Assembly (NCBI GenBank): GCA_030630395.1
Contig: DAOVNE010000045.1
Location: forward strand, 1 to 7,978
Direction: 5' to 3'
Length of the DNA: 7,978 bases
DNA from: Candidatus Eiseniibacteriota bacterium
GTDB lineage: Bacteria > Joyebacterota > Joyebacteria > Joyebacterales > Joyebacteraceae
Both the position numbers and the translations under genes were made by a program. The notes beneath the pieces were generated by a model that saw nothing but the letters and a program-made list of their open reading frames with translations, was not told the DNA's origin and made no database searches. This document shows, piece after piece, positions 6,629-7,978 of this stretch; positions within the stretch are counted from its first letter, which is position 1; each line of letters begins with the position of its first letter.

Positions 6629-7978
6629 CTACTTCAACAGAACGACCTTCTTCGTCAGCTTGGTGGCATCGGAAGTGAGTCTCACGAAGTAGACTCCGGA
6701 TGAGGCACGTTCGCCGTGGTCGTTGAGCCCGTTCCATATCACGGTCTTCCGTCCCGGAGACATCTCCTCTGCGAGGAGCGTCCGGACGCGCTCACCGGCC
6801 ACGTTGTAGACGCCGAGTTCGATCGCTGCGCCCCCATCAGGTACGTGGAACGCAATGGTAGTGGTCGGGTTGAACGGGTTCGGGAAGTTCTGCTCCAGGA
6901 CCATCCTACCGTGCGTCGGAAGCTCTCCCTCGTCTACTCCGACCGGTTCCTCATACCCGAAGAACCCGTTCCGGAGGAAGTTCTGCCGGAACGTCGCCCA
7001 CTGTACGCCGTCGCCGGAGTCATAGTGGCCCTCGACGTCCCAGACATACACGTTGGCGTCCATGCCCGAAACGATAACCTCTATGTCACCATCACTATCG
7101 AAGTCGACGAGAGTAGGAGTGCAGAGAATCTCGTCGTCAGTCTGGATAGGCCAGCCGTCCAGGATGGATCCGTCGTCATCGAAAGCGTATACTTTGCCGC
7201 TGTTGCAGCCGATCACGATCTCCCAGCCGCTGTCGCCGTCGATGTCGCCGACGGACGGGCTTGAGTTGGCGCGATCACCCATCGCCTGTGGCCAGCCGGG
7301 GAGCAGTGCGCCATACCAGGTCCAGATGTAGACGTTCCCCTCCACATCGGCCTGGACTATCTCGAGTTCAGCGTTGCCCACGATGTCGGCGACAGTTGGA
7401 GATGGAGGGAAGTCGCCGTCGTAGGCTCCGCCTCCCACATCGACGTTCTTCGGCCACCCGGCGAGCACGATCCCCTCGTGGTCGAACACCCACATGGAAT
7501 CGCAGTCCGCGGTGGCTACTACTTCAAGATCCCCGTCGCCGTCCAGGTCCGCGACGCAGGGGGATGAGATTGCATTCCCTGAAACGCCGACGGGCCAGCC
7601 CGGGACCTGCGTACCATCGGCGTTGAAGCAGTAGATGCTATCGGAGCGTGATGGAACCAGAATGTCGAGATTATGATCACCGTCCAGATCGACGATGACC
7701 GCAGAGCCGTACGCCCACGAAGCTCCCAGACTGGCGAAGACACCGTCCGTCAGCGGATTGTTGTCTCCGTCCCTGAGCTCGGTGCCGTCCCCGCTCCATG
7801 CATAGAGGTTGCCGTCCGCGCACGGGATCACAATGTCGTCGAGCCCGTCATGGTCGATGTCACCGAGAGAGGGCGTCGCCCAGCAGAATTTGCTCGTCGT
7901 CCTCGGCCACCCGTCGAGCACAGTGGCGTCCTCTGCGTTCCAGACGAAGATCTCGTATGCAGGCTGCGGGTCGCCGAC
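6629..7978 (-). CDS. Secreted FG-GAP/VCBS repeat beta-propeller protein with C-terminal FlgD-like sorting domain, N-terminus outside window
   Basis: The frame is open from the right edge to a TAG at 6629, giving 449 visible residues; the start and any signal peptide lie beyond the window. A GTG at 7921 is internal, because coding continues upstream in the same style (YEIFVWNAEDATVLDGWP). There are six full repeats and one partial repeat of the type D-x-D-x-D-G-x-x-E-(hydrophobic), G-x-V-Y-x-W/F, D-G-x-x-x-x-GWP, expected to form a beta-propeller with calcium-binding loops. After the last repeat comes WATFRQNFLRNGFF, then about 360-449 a domain with EQNFPNPFNPTTTIAFHVP, VYNVAGERVRTLL, WNGLNDHGERASSGVYFVRL and terminal TKKVVLLK. 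This is the FlgD-Ig/Por-type (T9SS-like) C-terminal signal, pointing to export and cell-surface attachment or release. The substrate or partner is unknown. It is convergent with the ABC-F gene and probably unrelated to it. Confidence 0.93.
   Translation of the reverse strand, partial: VGDPQPAYEIFVWNAEDATVLDGWPRTTSKFCWATPSLGDIDHDGLDDIVIPCADGNLYAWSGDGTELRDGDNNPLTDGVFASLGASWAYGSAVIVDLDGDHNLDILVPSRSDSIYCFNADGTQVPGWPVGVSGNAISSPCVADLDGDGDLEVVATADCDSMWVFDHEGIVLAGWPKNVDVGGGAYDGDFPPSPTVADIVGNAELEIVQADVEGNVYIWTWYGALLPGWPQAMGDRANSSPSVGDIDGDSGWEIVIGCNSGKVYAFDDDGSILDGWPIQTDDEILCTPTLVDFDSDGDIEVIVSGMDANVYVWDVEGHYDSGDGVQWATFRQNFLRNGFFGYEEPVGVDEGELPTHGRMVLEQNFPNPFNPTTTIAFHVPDGGAAIELGVYNVAGERVRTLLAEEMSPGRKTVIWNGLNDHGERASSGVYFVRLTSDATKLTKKVVLLK
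6959..7978 (-). repeat. Tandem FG-GAP/VCBS-type protein repeats (six full, one partial)
   Basis: The coding repeats begin GDIDHDG, VDLDGDH, ADLDGDG, ADIVGNA, GDIDGDS and VDFDSDG, spaced about 47-57 residues apart, with most units closing on a GWP motif. The partial unit at the right edge supplies only the outer part of a blade. The fourth unit (ADIVGNAELE) has lost the acidic D-x-D-G calcium loop, while the others largely keep it. Divergence at the DNA level is high, so these are old protein repeats rather than recent duplications. Confidence 0.85.

Overview
The window looks like a chromosomal segment of an uncultured, GC-rich Gram-negative bacterium, probably from an FCB-type or related candidate phylum such as Eisenbacteria, Krumholzibacteriota or Latescibacterota. 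This is inferred. The main evidence is a secreted FG-GAP repeat protein ending in a FlgD-like/Por-type sorting domain (EQNFPNPFNPTT ... SSGVYFVRL ... KKVVLLK). Secreted proteins of that architecture are common in these lineages. No phage, IS, CRISPR, rRNA or tRNA signal was seen.

Layout, right to left on the minus strand except where noted. (a) 6629-7978, minus: the 3' part of a secreted beta-propeller protein whose 5' end lies beyond the right edge. (b) 4478-6484, plus: a complete two-domain ABC-F ATPase, convergent with (a). A strong GC-rich hairpin at 6528-6561 lies between the two stop codons. (c) 3404-4321, minus: an eIF2B/MtnA-fold protein, divergent from the ABC-F gene. The shared upstream region contains a palindromic AGTATACT that could be a -10 element in both directions, with an overlapping inverted repeat. 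(d) 1-3194, minus: a tight three-gene operon with its own sigma70-like promoter at 3343-3372. It encodes an L-lysine 6-aminotransferase (lat), a signal-peptide/FnIII/two-TM membrane protein resembling DUF6754 proteins, and a polytopic membrane protein cut by the left edge. The lat stop codon directly abuts the TTG start of the second gene, and only 7 nt separate the second and third genes.

How the genes may work together: the second and third genes of (d) are probably translated together and may form a membrane complex. Their link to lysine transamination rests only on operon structure. The ABC-F protein should act on the ribosome. The eIF2B-like protein appears to lack both catalytic residues of the sugar-phosphate isomerases in its superfamily, so its role is open. 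The most intriguing parts are the lat/membrane-protein operon and the apparently non-catalytic eIF2B-like protein, which shares a divergent promoter region with a ribosome-acting ABC-F gene.
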